The position numbers were made by a program, and so were the translations under genes. 64,000 nt of DNA from Rhodocyclales bacterium. Lineage in GTDB: Bacteria; Pseudomonadota; Gammaproteobacteria; Burkholderiales; Rhodocyclaceae. Positions 57,346 to 64,000 of the stretch are shown here, piece by piece. Location of the stretch: NCBI GenBank assembly GCA_016177805.1, contig JACOUN010000095.1:50409-114408 (forward strand), given 5' to 3'. Numbering within the stretch: the first letter of the stretch is position 1; each line of letters begins with the position of its first letter. The notes under the pieces were generated by a model. The model was given only the letters and a program-made list of their open reading frames with translations, did no database searches and was not told the origin of the DNA.

Positions 57346-57726
57346 AAATCCTCCTCCCCTTGCTCCTCAACACCACCACCGGCACCCAGCGTTGCGGGTC
57401 GTGGTAGATGCTGACGCAGTCGAGGCATTGGAAGCAGTCGTCGTAGTCGATGCTGCCGTCGCGTTGGATGGCGTCGTAGTTGCAGGTGTGGCGGCACAGT
57501 CGGCAGGGTTGGCCGCATTCGGGGCGGCGGGGGAGCCAGTTTTGCAGGCGCAGTTTGCCGCCGATGACCATGAAGGCGTCGAGGGGCAGAGGTAGCGGCA
57601 GAAGAATTTGTAGACCACCGCGCCGAGCGCGAGCAGGGCCACGGCGTAGGCGACGTAGGGCCAGGCGTGGTCGAAGCCGACGGTGATGGCGGTCTTGAAG
57701 GGTTTGAGTTCGACCAGGCGGGCGGG
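57346..57726 (-). pseudogene. Truncated, frameshifted copy of the NosR-like 3' end
   Basis: These 381 bp repeat the 3' end of the gene at 59521-61614 in the same orientation with about 20 differences by eye. A single-base loss in a G-run near 57581 (GAGGGGCAG against GAGGGGGCAG) breaks the frame between the CxxxCP region and the ferredoxin-like Cys motifs. The stop codon is also changed to TGG. Upstream of 57726 the similarity ends. Together with the intact copy it brackets the AbiE pair. Confidence 0.85.
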
Positions 57727-57746
57727 GGCGAGGGTTGCGCGCTTTT

Positions 57747-57833
57747 ATCCGTTTTTATCCTGAAACGGATAATTCGCGACCCGGCAACGATAGTGAACTC
57801 ATCATCTTCAGGAAAATATGGCGGTTTTTCTGA
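57747..57833 (+). promoter_or_regulatory. AbiE promoter/operator region with two inverted repeats
   Basis: ATCCGTTT (57747-57754) pairs with AAACGGAT (57763-57770). A second, one-mismatch repeat TCAGGAAAA/TTTTTCTGA spans 57808-57833, ending 21 bp before the antitoxin start. AbiEi-type antitoxins repress their own promoter through inverted repeats, so these are good operator candidates. The region is AT-rich. Confidence 0.55.
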
Positions 57834-57854
57834 AAAAAAACTATTCTTGTTGTC

Positions 57855-58478
57855 GTGCAAGCCATTGAAGAAAAGATACTTTCACGCATCTACGGGCGCG
57901 GTAGGGGTTGGGCCTTCACCAAGACGGACTTCGTGGCCGGCTTTGGTGAGGCGAACATCCACCAGGCGCTGTCCTCGCTCGCCCGCGCCGGCACCATCCG
58001 GCGTGTGTGCCGCGGGGTGTACGACTACCCGCGCTACAGCGAGCTGCTGGGCCAGCCACTGAGCCCGGACGTGGACCAGGTGGCGCGGGCGGTGGCGCGC
58101 AAGTTCAACTGGCGTATTCAGCCCTCGGGCGATGCGGCGCTCAACCTGCTGGGGCTGTCCACTCAGGTGCCGGGGCGCTGGGTGTATCTGTCCGACGGGC
58201 CGGCCCGCTCCTATACGCTCGATCCCGACGGCAGGCAGGTGCTGGCCTTCAAGAACGCCGCGCTCAAGGAAATCGGCTTCAGGCACCGCGAAAGCGGCCT
58301 GCTGGTGCACGCGCTCAAGGCCTTGGGCAAGGCGCGGGTGGACAGCGCGGTGATCGACACCCTGCGCCGGCGCGTCGAACCGAAGCAATGCCCGCGCATT
58401 CTCGATGACACTCGCACGGTGCCGGGGTGGATTCTGCAGATCATCAAGCAGGTGTGCGAGGGGCGCCTGGATGGATAG
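57855..58478 (+). CDS. AbiEi-type antitoxin/regulator (DUF6088-like)
   Basis: A 207-residue protein with an N-terminal winged helix (FTKTDFVAGFGEANIHQALSSLARAG, then IRRVCRGVYDYP) and a C-terminal domain that matches the AbiEi/DUF6088 group. In type IV systems it represses the operon and counteracts the AbiEii nucleotidyltransferase without binding it. The start is GTG. It overlaps the toxin gene by 8 bp. Confidence 0.88.
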   Translation: MQAIEEKILSRIYGRGRGWAFTKTDFVAGFGEANIHQALSSLARAGTIRRVCRGVYDYPRYSELLGQPLSPDVDQVARAVARKFNWRIQPSGDAALNLLGLSTQVPGRWVYLSDGPARSYTLDPDGRQVLAFKNAALKEIGFRHRESGLLVHALKALGKARVDSAVIDTLRRRVEPKQCPRILDDTRTVPGWILQIIKQVCEGRLDG

Positions 58479-59478
58479 GGTTGCCCGCCTTGCCGATGCC
58501 CAGCGACGGGAGCTTTTCTCGGAAACCGCTGCCCGGCTCGGAACCACACCGGCAGTGGCTGAAAAGGATTTCTGGGTTTCATGGACGTTGGACCGCATGT
58601 TTGCCGACCCTGAGTTGGCCAGGCTGCTGATGTTCAAGGGCGGCACCAGCCTGTCCAAGGCCTATGGGCTGATCGAGCGGTTTTCGGAAGACATCGACCT
58701 GATTCTGGATTGGCGGGTGCTGGTCGGTGGAACAGATCCACGGGCGGCCCGCTCGCGCACCAAGCAGAGCCAGTTGAATGCGCAGATCGATGAACAGGCG
58801 AAGGCCTACATAGCCGGAACCTTGCTAGAGCGGGTCATCGCGGCATTCGACGGGGTCTGCCAGTGCGCCATCGGTGCCGGCGATCCGCACGTGATCGAGG
58901 TACGCTATCCGGCCGCGTTCCGCAACGACTACCTGCGTCCCGAGGTACGCCTGGAGATCGGTCCGCTGGCCGCCTGGCTGCCCCATGAAGAGCGCAACAT
59001 CAGTTGCTATGCGGCCGAGGCCTTTCCGCAATTGTTCGGGCGGCCGGCCTTTGCCGTGCGGGTGATTCGCGCCGAGCGCACCTTCTGGGAGAAGGCAACC
59101 ATCCTGCACCACGAAGCCCATCGGCCGGCAGGCAATCCACAACCGCCACGCTATTCCCGCCACTACTACGACATGGCACGGATGGCAGCCTCGCCAGTCA
59201 AGGACGTGGCCCTGGCGGATCTGGCACTGTTGGCCGATGTGGTCGCCTTCAAGCAGCAGTTCTATCCGCGTGGCTGGGCGCGTTACGACATGGCGGTGCC
59301 CGGCAGTTTGCGGCTGTTGCCGACAGGCGCGGTGCTCGACGCGGTGACCGCTGACTATGCGGCCATGGCGACCATGATCTTCGGTGCAATACCCTCAATC
59401 GATGAAATCCTCGCCCGCCTGCAACTGCTGGAAGATGAAATCAACGGGAGCGCCCATGCAGACCACCGGCCAGCCTGA
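58471..59478 (+). CDS. AbiEii-type nucleotidyltransferase toxin
   Basis: A 335-residue DUF1814 protein. The nucleotidyltransferase core is FKGGTSLSKAYGLIERFSEDIDLIL (GGTSL with the later Asp pair), and the downstream basic motif is in ERTFWEKATILHHEAHR. Such toxins give abortive infection against phages by modifying RNA. All key positions are present, so it should be active. ATG 58471 overlaps the antitoxin stop. It ends 42 bp before the NosR-like gene's stop codon on the other strand. Confidence 0.9.
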   Translation: MDRVARLADAQRRELFSETAARLGTTPAVAEKDFWVSWTLDRMFADPELARLLMFKGGTSLSKAYGLIERFSEDIDLILDWRVLVGGTDPRAARSRTKQSQLNAQIDEQAKAYIAGTLLERVIAAFDGVCQCAIGAGDPHVIEVRYPAAFRNDYLRPEVRLEIGPLAAWLPHEERNISCYAAEAFPQLFGRPAFAVRVIRAERTFWEKATILHHEAHRPAGNPQPPRYSRHYYDMARMAASPVKDVALADLALLADVVAFKQQFYPRGWARYDMAVPGSLRLLPTGAVLDAVTADYAAMATMIFGAIPSIDEILARLQLLEDEINGSAHADHRPA

Positions 59479-59520
59479 ACGCAGCCAAGTACAGTGCATA
59501 CCCCGTAAGCGGTAATCCCC

Positions 59521-61614
59521 CTAAATCCGTCTCCCCTTATTCCGCAACACCACCACCGGCACGCAACGCTGCGGGTCGTGGTAGATGCTGACGCAGTCCA
59601 GGCATTGGAAGCAGTCGTCGTAGTCGATGCGGCCGTCGCGGTGGATGGCGTCGTAGTTGCAGGTGTGGCGGCAGAGCTGGCAGGGTTGGCCGCATTCGGG
59701 GCGGCGGGGGAGCCAGTTTTGCAGGCGCAGTTTGCCGCCTATGACCATGAAGGCGCCGAGGGGGCAGAGGTAGCGACAGAAGAATTTGTAGACCACCGCG
59801 CCGAGCGCGAGCAGGGCCACGGCGTAGGCGACGTAGGGCCAGGCGCGGTCGAAGCCGACGGTGATGGCGGTCTTGAAGGGTTCGAGTTCGACCAGGCGGG
59901 CGGCGGTGTCGGGGGCGAAGGCGGCGCTGGCGACGAGGATGGCTAGCAGCGCGTAGCGGCCGCTTGACAGGGCGCGGGCGAGCGGGCGGTACAGGTGTTT
60001 TTGCGGGATGCGGCACAGGCGGGCGAGGTGGGCGATGAATTCCTGCAGCGCGCCGAACGGGCATAGCCAGCCGCAGAAGGTGCCGCGCCCCCAGACGAAG
60101 AAGGTGACGAAGGTGAACGCGATCAGCAGCAGCGACACCGGGTCGTAGAGGAAGCTGGCGAGGGTGTGGCCGGCGGACAGGGTCTTGACCGCGCCGGTCA
60201 GTTGCACGATGGAGAGCTGCCCTTGCGCGTACCAGCCGAGGTAGATCAGCGTGAACGCGAGGAAGCCGAAGCGGAAGCGCGCCAGCCGGGTGGCGGATGC
60301 GCCGCTCCAGCGCGGGCGGGCGAGGGCGATGGTGAGTAGCGCCAGTGCCGCGATGATCACCGCGAGTTCGACCTGGCGTGCCTGCCAGGCTTGCAGCCAT
60401 TCGGGCAGCGGCGCGGGTGGGCGTTCCAGGTAGTGTTCGGGGGCCTGGTAGACGAGTTGGACGCCGCGCCGGGTGATGTCGGGCAGGATGGCGCCGCGCG
60501 CGCGCTCCAGCGTAAGTTCGAAGGTTTGCGGGCTGCCGGGGTCGATGCCGGAGAGTGGCGAGGCGATGAGTACCAGCGCGGCGTTGAGCGGCGGGGCGCC
60601 GGGCGGCGCGCGCGGATCGAAGTCTCCGTCGCGCAGTTCGAACGCGACTTCGCCCTGGCGCAGCACCAGCGCCCGGGGGGCGGTGGCGCGCACGAACTCG
60701 TTGTCGATAAAGGCCGCGCGCCCGGCGCTGGCGACCCACCAGGCGTGCTGGCCGGGGTCGAGCGCGCGTTGCAGTTCGGCGTATCCGGCGTCGCCGAGGA
60801 TCGCGCGGCCGATGCTGGGGGCGTTGAGCCAGGCGACGTGGAGTTCGATGTACGTGTCGTCGGGGGCGGTGAGCGCGGCCGGGTCCAGCCCGGCGGCGTC
60901 GCTGTCGGCGAACAGGGCTTCGACTTCGCGGTTGCTCAGGCGCAGGGTGGCGATCGCGCCGCTCTTCAGCAGTTCGGCGAAGCCGCGCGGCTCGAAGACA
61001 TCGGCGCGCGCGCGTGCCGGCGGGCCGCTACTGGCGGGGGCGGCAAAGCCCAGCTTGGCGCGGGCAATGGCGACGGCGGAGGTCAGCACGGTCTGGTTGA
61101 CGATGCGCACCGAGGCGGTGGCCTTGGTGATGCCGTCCAGCACCACCTGGTTGCCTTGCGCGCGGGCGCCGGAGGCGCCGTAGACGGTCGATACGGTGAT
61201 CGATTCGCGCAGGTTGTGGTCGGCGTACTGGCGCACGAATTCGTGCAGCGGGGCGATGCCGAGTCCGCCGAGGAATACCGGCTCGTGCTGGCTGATGACG
61301 TCGACGCCGACGAAGGCGCCGCGCGCGTCGAGCGCGATCAGCAGGTTGAACGGCGTGCCTTCGAAGCCCGGTATCGGCGCGACGTCGATGGACTCGAAGG
61401 CCCAGGCCACCGGGCCGTCGTCCGGGGTCAGGGCGTTGCTGATCGGCCATGCCGGCACGTCGTCGGCCTTGTCGCCGACGATCAGCGGCGGGGCGAAGCG
61501 CTGTTCCAGCTCCGCGCGGGTCAGCACCCCGGCGACGGCGGGCGGCGCGGCGAGGGCGCCATGCAACGCGATCACACCGGCGAGCAGACCGCGTATCAGC
61601 CGCCGCATGCGCAC
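59521..61614 (-). CDS. NosR/NirI-like flavo-iron-sulfur membrane protein
   Basis: A 697-residue protein: signal peptide (to about 28), periplasmic FMN-binding domain (about 80-180; GITKATASVRIV resembles the flavinylation site), a long periplasmic region, six or so helices from about residue 415, two CxxxCP motifs (FCGWLCPFGA and FCRYLCPLGA), and two C-terminal 4Fe-4S motifs (CGQPCQLCRHTC and CFQCLDC). It would carry electrons across the membrane to periplasmic enzymes. No nosZ or nir genes are in the window. It lies beside a two-component system, an arrangement that recalls PQQ-dehydrogenase loci; that link is inference. Confidence 0.88.
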   Translation of the reverse strand: MRMRRLIRGLLAGVIALHGALAAPPAVAGVLTRAELEQRFAPPLIVGDKADDVPAWPISNALTPDDGPVAWAFESIDVAPIPGFEGTPFNLLIALDARGAFVGVDVISQHEPVFLGGLGIAPLHEFVRQYADHNLRESITVSTVYGASGARAQGNQVVLDGITKATASVRIVNQTVLTSAVAIARAKLGFAAPASSGPPARARADVFEPRGFAELLKSGAIATLRLSNREVEALFADSDAAGLDPAALTAPDDTYIELHVAWLNAPSIGRAILGDAGYAELQRALDPGQHAWWVASAGRAAFIDNEFVRATAPRALVLRQGEVAFELRDGDFDPRAPPGAPPLNAALVLIASPLSGIDPGSPQTFELTLERARGAILPDITRRGVQLVYQAPEHYLERPPAPLPEWLQAWQARQVELAVIIAALALLTIALARPRWSGASATRLARFRFGFLAFTLIYLGWYAQGQLSIVQLTGAVKTLSAGHTLASFLYDPVSLLLIAFTFVTFFVWGRGTFCGWLCPFGALQEFIAHLARLCRIPQKHLYRPLARALSSGRYALLAILVASAAFAPDTAARLVELEPFKTAITVGFDRAWPYVAYAVALLALGAVVYKFFCRYLCPLGAFMVIGGKLRLQNWLPRRPECGQPCQLCRHTCNYDAIHRDGRIDYDDCFQCLDCVSIYHDPQRCVPVVVLRNKGRRI
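59523..59903. repeat. Direct repeat, intact copy (partner of 57346-57726)
   Basis: This is the functional copy of the 381-bp repeat, forming the last quarter of the NosR-like gene. The two copies are in the same orientation about 2.18 kb apart and enclose the complete AbiE operon. Confidence 0.85.
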
Positions 61615-61645
61615 CCGGCTGTGAGGGATGAGGCGGGGCGGGTGT

Positions 61646-62290
61646 TCATGCGACGATCAGGCCGCTGCGCACCGCGATCAGCGCCAGTTCGGCGGCGTTG
61701 CTGGCGTTGAGCTTCTGCTTGATGTGATACAGGTGGGTGCCGACGGTGCTGGGGCTGAGTTTGTGCGCCTGGGCGACCTGGCTGACGGATTGTCCGTTGG
61801 CCAGCTCCAGGAACACCATGAATTCCTTGTCGGTCAGGGCGTCGGCTGGATCGGCGCCGCCGAACTGCGCGAGCGCGATCTGTGGCGCCAGCTCCGGGTC
61901 GATGTAGCGCTGCCCGTGGGCGACGCGCGCCACCGCGCGCACCAGTTCCTGCGGCTGGGCGCGCTTGGACAGGTAGCCGGTGGCACCGGCGCGCAGCGCG
62001 CGTAGCGGGATCTGCGCGTCCTCGTGGGCGGACAGCATCAGCACGCGCGCGTCGGGGGTGCGCGCCCGCAGGCGTTCCAGCGCGCCCAGGCCGCCGATGC
62101 CGGGCATGGAGACGTCCATCACCAGCGCGTCGGGGGCGTGTTCGGCATACGCCGCCAGCGCGGCCTCGCCGCTGTCGGCCTCGGCCAGCACTTGCGCGCC
62201 CGCGCCTTCGAGCAGCATGCGAAAGCCCATGCGCACCACGGCGTGGTCGTCGGCGAGTACGAGGCGGATGTGGTCAAGCGTGGCTGTCAT
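61646..62290 (-). CDS. NarL/FixJ-type response regulator
   Basis: A 214-residue regulator: receiver (LVLADDHAVVRMGF, phospho-Asp in ALVMDVSMPG, Lys in YLSKRA) and LuxR-type helix-turn-helix (LTDKEFMVFLELANGQSVSQVA, LSPSTVGTHLYHIKQKL). ATG 62290 has GGAG upstream; the longer frame to 62365 lies inside the kinase gene. It overlaps the kinase stop by 17 bp. Regulators of this pair may control the NosR-like gene or genes to the right of the window. Confidence 0.94.
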   Translation of the reverse strand: MTATLDHIRLVLADDHAVVRMGFRMLLEGAGAQVLAEADSGEAALAAYAEHAPDALVMDVSMPGIGGLGALERLRARTPDARVLMLSAHEDAQIPLRALRAGATGYLSKRAQPQELVRAVARVAHGQRYIDPELAPQIALAQFGGADPADALTDKEFMVFLELANGQSVSQVAQAHKLSPSTVGTHLYHIKQKLNASNAAELALIAVRSGLIVA

Positions 62291-63650
62291 GGTCGCGGTT
62301 CTCCGGAGGGGTGGTGCACGGCAGGCGGGCGCTGACGCGCAGGCCGCCGCCGCTCGGTGATGCAAGTTCCAGCTCGCCGCGCAGTTCGGCCACGCGTTCG
62401 CGCATGCCGGCCAGGCCGTGGCGGGCGGGGTCGGGTTGGGTGGGCAGGCCGCGGCCGTCGTCGCGCACTTCCAACACCACCGTGTCGGCGGCGCAGCGCA
62501 GGCGTACCTCGACGCGGGTGGCGCCGGAATGGCGCGCGACGTTGGTCAGGCTTTCCTGCAACAGACGCAGCACCGCGATGCCGACCGCTTCGCCGGGCGG
62601 GGTGTGCGGCGCGCTGGTGTGGCAGTCCAGCTGGATGGCCGGATGGTGGCCGGACCACAGCTCGCAGTAGCGCGCGACGGCCTGGTCGAGCTGGGCGCAA
62701 CCCTCGGTGCTGGGCGGGCGCAGGCGTTGCAGGATGGCGTGCACCCCGTCCTGCATGCGCGAGGTCATGGCGAGAATGGCCTGGGCGCTGCCGTGGATTT
62801 GCGGGTGCTCGCCGCGTTGCAGCAGCGCGCCCGAGATCGCGCGCACGGCGGTGATGCTCTGGCCCAGTTCGTCGTGCAGTTCGCGCGCGATCAGGCGCCG
62901 TTCGTCGGTCAGGCGTTCATGCAGGGTGCGGGTGAAGGCCTGTTCGCGCTCCAGGCGCAGCTTGCATGCTTCGGTCTGGTCCAGTTGATCGGCGAGGCGG
63001 TTGTAGCTGGCGGCGAGGCGGTCCAGCTCGGCCACCCGGTAGCTGGGCAGACGCTGGTCGAAGCGGCCTTCGGCGCCGCGCGTCAATGCCGCGTCGATCT
63101 GCTGTAGCGGTGCCAGCGCGCGGTTGAGCGCGGCGCGCGTGGCCAGCATGATGGACAGCACGATCGCCGCCACCCAGCCGAAGCCGGCCTTGAGATCGTC
63201 CCACGCATCCAGCGCCGCGCGCGAGGCGTCCGGGCGCAGCACCAGTTGCCACGCGCCGGCGTCGAAACGGCGCGGCGCCAGCGGTGGGGTCACTTGTGCC
63301 GCGAGCCAACCGGGCGCGGCGCGGCCGGCCTTGTAGGTGGGTTCGGGCGACACGTACAGGCGCGTGCCGGCGGCGTCGAGCACTTCGAGCTGGTTGGCGC
63401 GCAGCCGACCGACCGCGCGCAAATGCTCCAGCAGCCGGGCGTGGCCGCCGTCGCTGCCTTCGCGCACGGTGGCGGCCACCAGCACGTTGAGCCATTGTTC
63501 GGCGACCCGGCTGGCGGCTTCGACTTCTTCGCCGATCGCGCGGCGCGTCTCGCTCACCCACCAGACCGAGGCAAGCACCATCGCCGTCGCCAGCACCCCG
63601 CCCAGCACCAGCCCGACCCGCGCGCGCAGACCCATCGCCGGGCGGCTCAC
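62274..63650 (-). CDS. Membrane sensor histidine kinase, NarX/HisKA_3 type
   Basis: A 458-residue kinase. Two helices (about 10-30 and 155-175) enclose a periplasmic sensor of about 120 residues. A HAMP domain (LNRALAPLQQIDAAL) follows, then HisKA_3 with phospho-His in ARELHDELGQSI and an HATPase with N-box ESLTNVARHS and DDGRGL. The start is GTG 63650; ATG 63635 is the alternative. It forms a unit with the downstream regulator. Confidence 0.93.
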   Translation of the reverse strand: MSRPAMGLRARVGLVLGGVLATAMVLASVWWVSETRRAIGEEVEAASRVAEQWLNVLVAATVREGSDGGHARLLEHLRAVGRLRANQLEVLDAAGTRLYVSPEPTYKAGRAAPGWLAAQVTPPLAPRRFDAGAWQLVLRPDASRAALDAWDDLKAGFGWVAAIVLSIMLATRAALNRALAPLQQIDAALTRGAEGRFDQRLPSYRVAELDRLAASYNRLADQLDQTEACKLRLEREQAFTRTLHERLTDERRLIARELHDELGQSITAVRAISGALLQRGEHPQIHGSAQAILAMTSRMQDGVHAILQRLRPPSTEGCAQLDQAVARYCELWSGHHPAIQLDCHTSAPHTPPGEAVGIAVLRLLQESLTNVARHSGATRVEVRLRCAADTVVLEVRDDGRGLPTQPDPARHGLAGMRERVAELRGELELASPSGGGLRVSARLPCTTPPENRDHDSHA

Positions 63651-63894
63651 GGTCTGATTCCGTCGTGTGTGTTCATGCGGGTCTCCTCCGGGGCGTGATC
63701 GCCCTCGTGCTTGTGGTGTGCCTACAGCTTTGCAAAGCCTGTGCCAGCACGTGGTCCCGCGCCACTGCGCCAGGCTGCCCCCGTCAGTGTTCAGAAATGG
63801 AGCAATTGCTACTGATTGGCACAGATGTTTGCCAGCGATCGGTCGTGAAATTCATGAGACGGCGGTTGCGCGCTTGCGCGGCGTTCGGTGCCTC

Positions 63895-63950
63895 GTAGGA
63901 GCGGCTTTAGCCGCGAACATCGCGGCGTTCGCGGCTGAAGCCGCTCCTAC
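63895..63950. repeat. REP-like palindromic element
   Basis: Two 24-base arms, GTAGGAGCGGCTTTAGCCGC(GAAC) and its inverse with one mismatch, around an 8-base spacer. Each arm also contains the internal palindrome GCGGCTNNAGCCGC. Such extragenic GTAGGAGCGGCT elements are dispersed in many GC-rich proteobacterial genomes. The rest of the 350 bp right of the kinase gene holds only the sigma-54 site listed next. Confidence 0.8.
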
Positions 63951-63985
63951 GGGGCGATGGTGGTTAGGTTCGGCGGATGGAGCCA

Positions 63986-64000
63986 TGGCACGCCCCTTGC
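63986..64000 (+). promoter_or_regulatory. Sigma-54 promoter at the window edge
   Basis: TGGCACG-CCCC-TTGC matches the -24/-12 consensus (TGGCACG-N4-TTGC) at every fixed position and with exact spacing. It reads rightward, out of the window. The gene it drives is not visible. Confidence 0.7.

Noticed and set aside
57276..57860. 194-codon minus-strand frame over the NosR-like repeat
   Set aside because: It is an out-of-frame reading of the decayed copy; only its conserved part matches the real gene, after a frameshift.
63817..63832. Second sigma-54-like site TGGCAC...TTTGC
   Set aside because: The -24 to -12 spacing is one base too long, which normally abolishes sigma-54 recognition.
63895..63950. 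Start of a CRISPR array
   Set aside because: There are only two inverted arms, no regular spacers and no direct repetition; a REP-like element fits better.

Overview
The window is about 64 kb of GC-rich chromosome from a respiratory, probably facultatively anaerobic betaproteobacterium. Supporting signs are the gene order serC-pheA-hisC-tyrA-aroA/cmk-rpsA-ihfB-lapA-lapB, the block infC-rpmI-rplT-pheS-pheT-ihfA-merR-tRNA-Pro, an AroA-Cmk fusion, class I fumarase, and a VC_2705-type acetate symporter. The family-level resemblance is to Rhodocyclales-like bacteria, but that is an inference from gene content only.

Layout. 1-9432: aromatic amino acid and serine synthesis, ribosomal protein S1, IHF-beta and the LapA/LapB envelope pair. 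9487-13858: cysM, then the YdbH-YnbE-YdbL intermembrane-bridge operon and a PolB-like exonuclease. 14125-18141: a multi-domain GGDEF response regulator facing a Ser/Thr kinase-HDOD-GAF protein. 18226-21847: fatty-acid auxiliary genes (fadH and a dienoyl-CoA isomerase-like crotonase) divergent from a TetR regulator, with two matching 19-bp operators. 21894-29756: tRNA-Val, thrS, infC (AUC start), rpmI, rplT, pheST, ihfA, a MerR-type gene and tRNA-Pro.

31233-43546 is the most unusual part. It has two small cytochromes c, a lipoprotein and two heme A synthase paralogues on the minus strand. Divergent from these, behind two FNR/DNR-type boxes, is a heme-copper oxidase gene cluster. Its catalytic subunit keeps the heme and copper ligands but has Gln where oxygen reductases carry the cross-linked Tyr. 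The cluster also has CuA subunit II, a small one-helix subunit, heme O synthase, a SCO protein, a cytochrome b-diferredoxin-MvhD/FlpD fusion, an unknown membrane-anchored protein, a second divergent heme-copper subunit and a small membrane protein. I read it as a probable nitric-oxide-reductase-like or otherwise non-canonical heme-copper system.

43618-55581: fumarase, then an acetate locus with acs, a strongly palindromic structured element, a small membrane protein, an SSS-type sensor kinase, a single-domain response regulator, a degenerate kinase fused to a DnaQ-like exonuclease, and an acetate-type symporter with an EF-hand loop. 55677-59520 is an accessory region beside tRNA-Ser: a VapC remnant, an HNH nuclease, and an AbiE toxin-antitoxin pair between two ~380-bp direct repeats of the 3' end of a NosR-like gene. 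59521-64000: the full NosR-like flavo-iron-sulfur protein, a NarL/NarX-type two-component pair, a REP-like palindrome, and an exact sigma-54 promoter at the right edge that must drive a gene outside the window.
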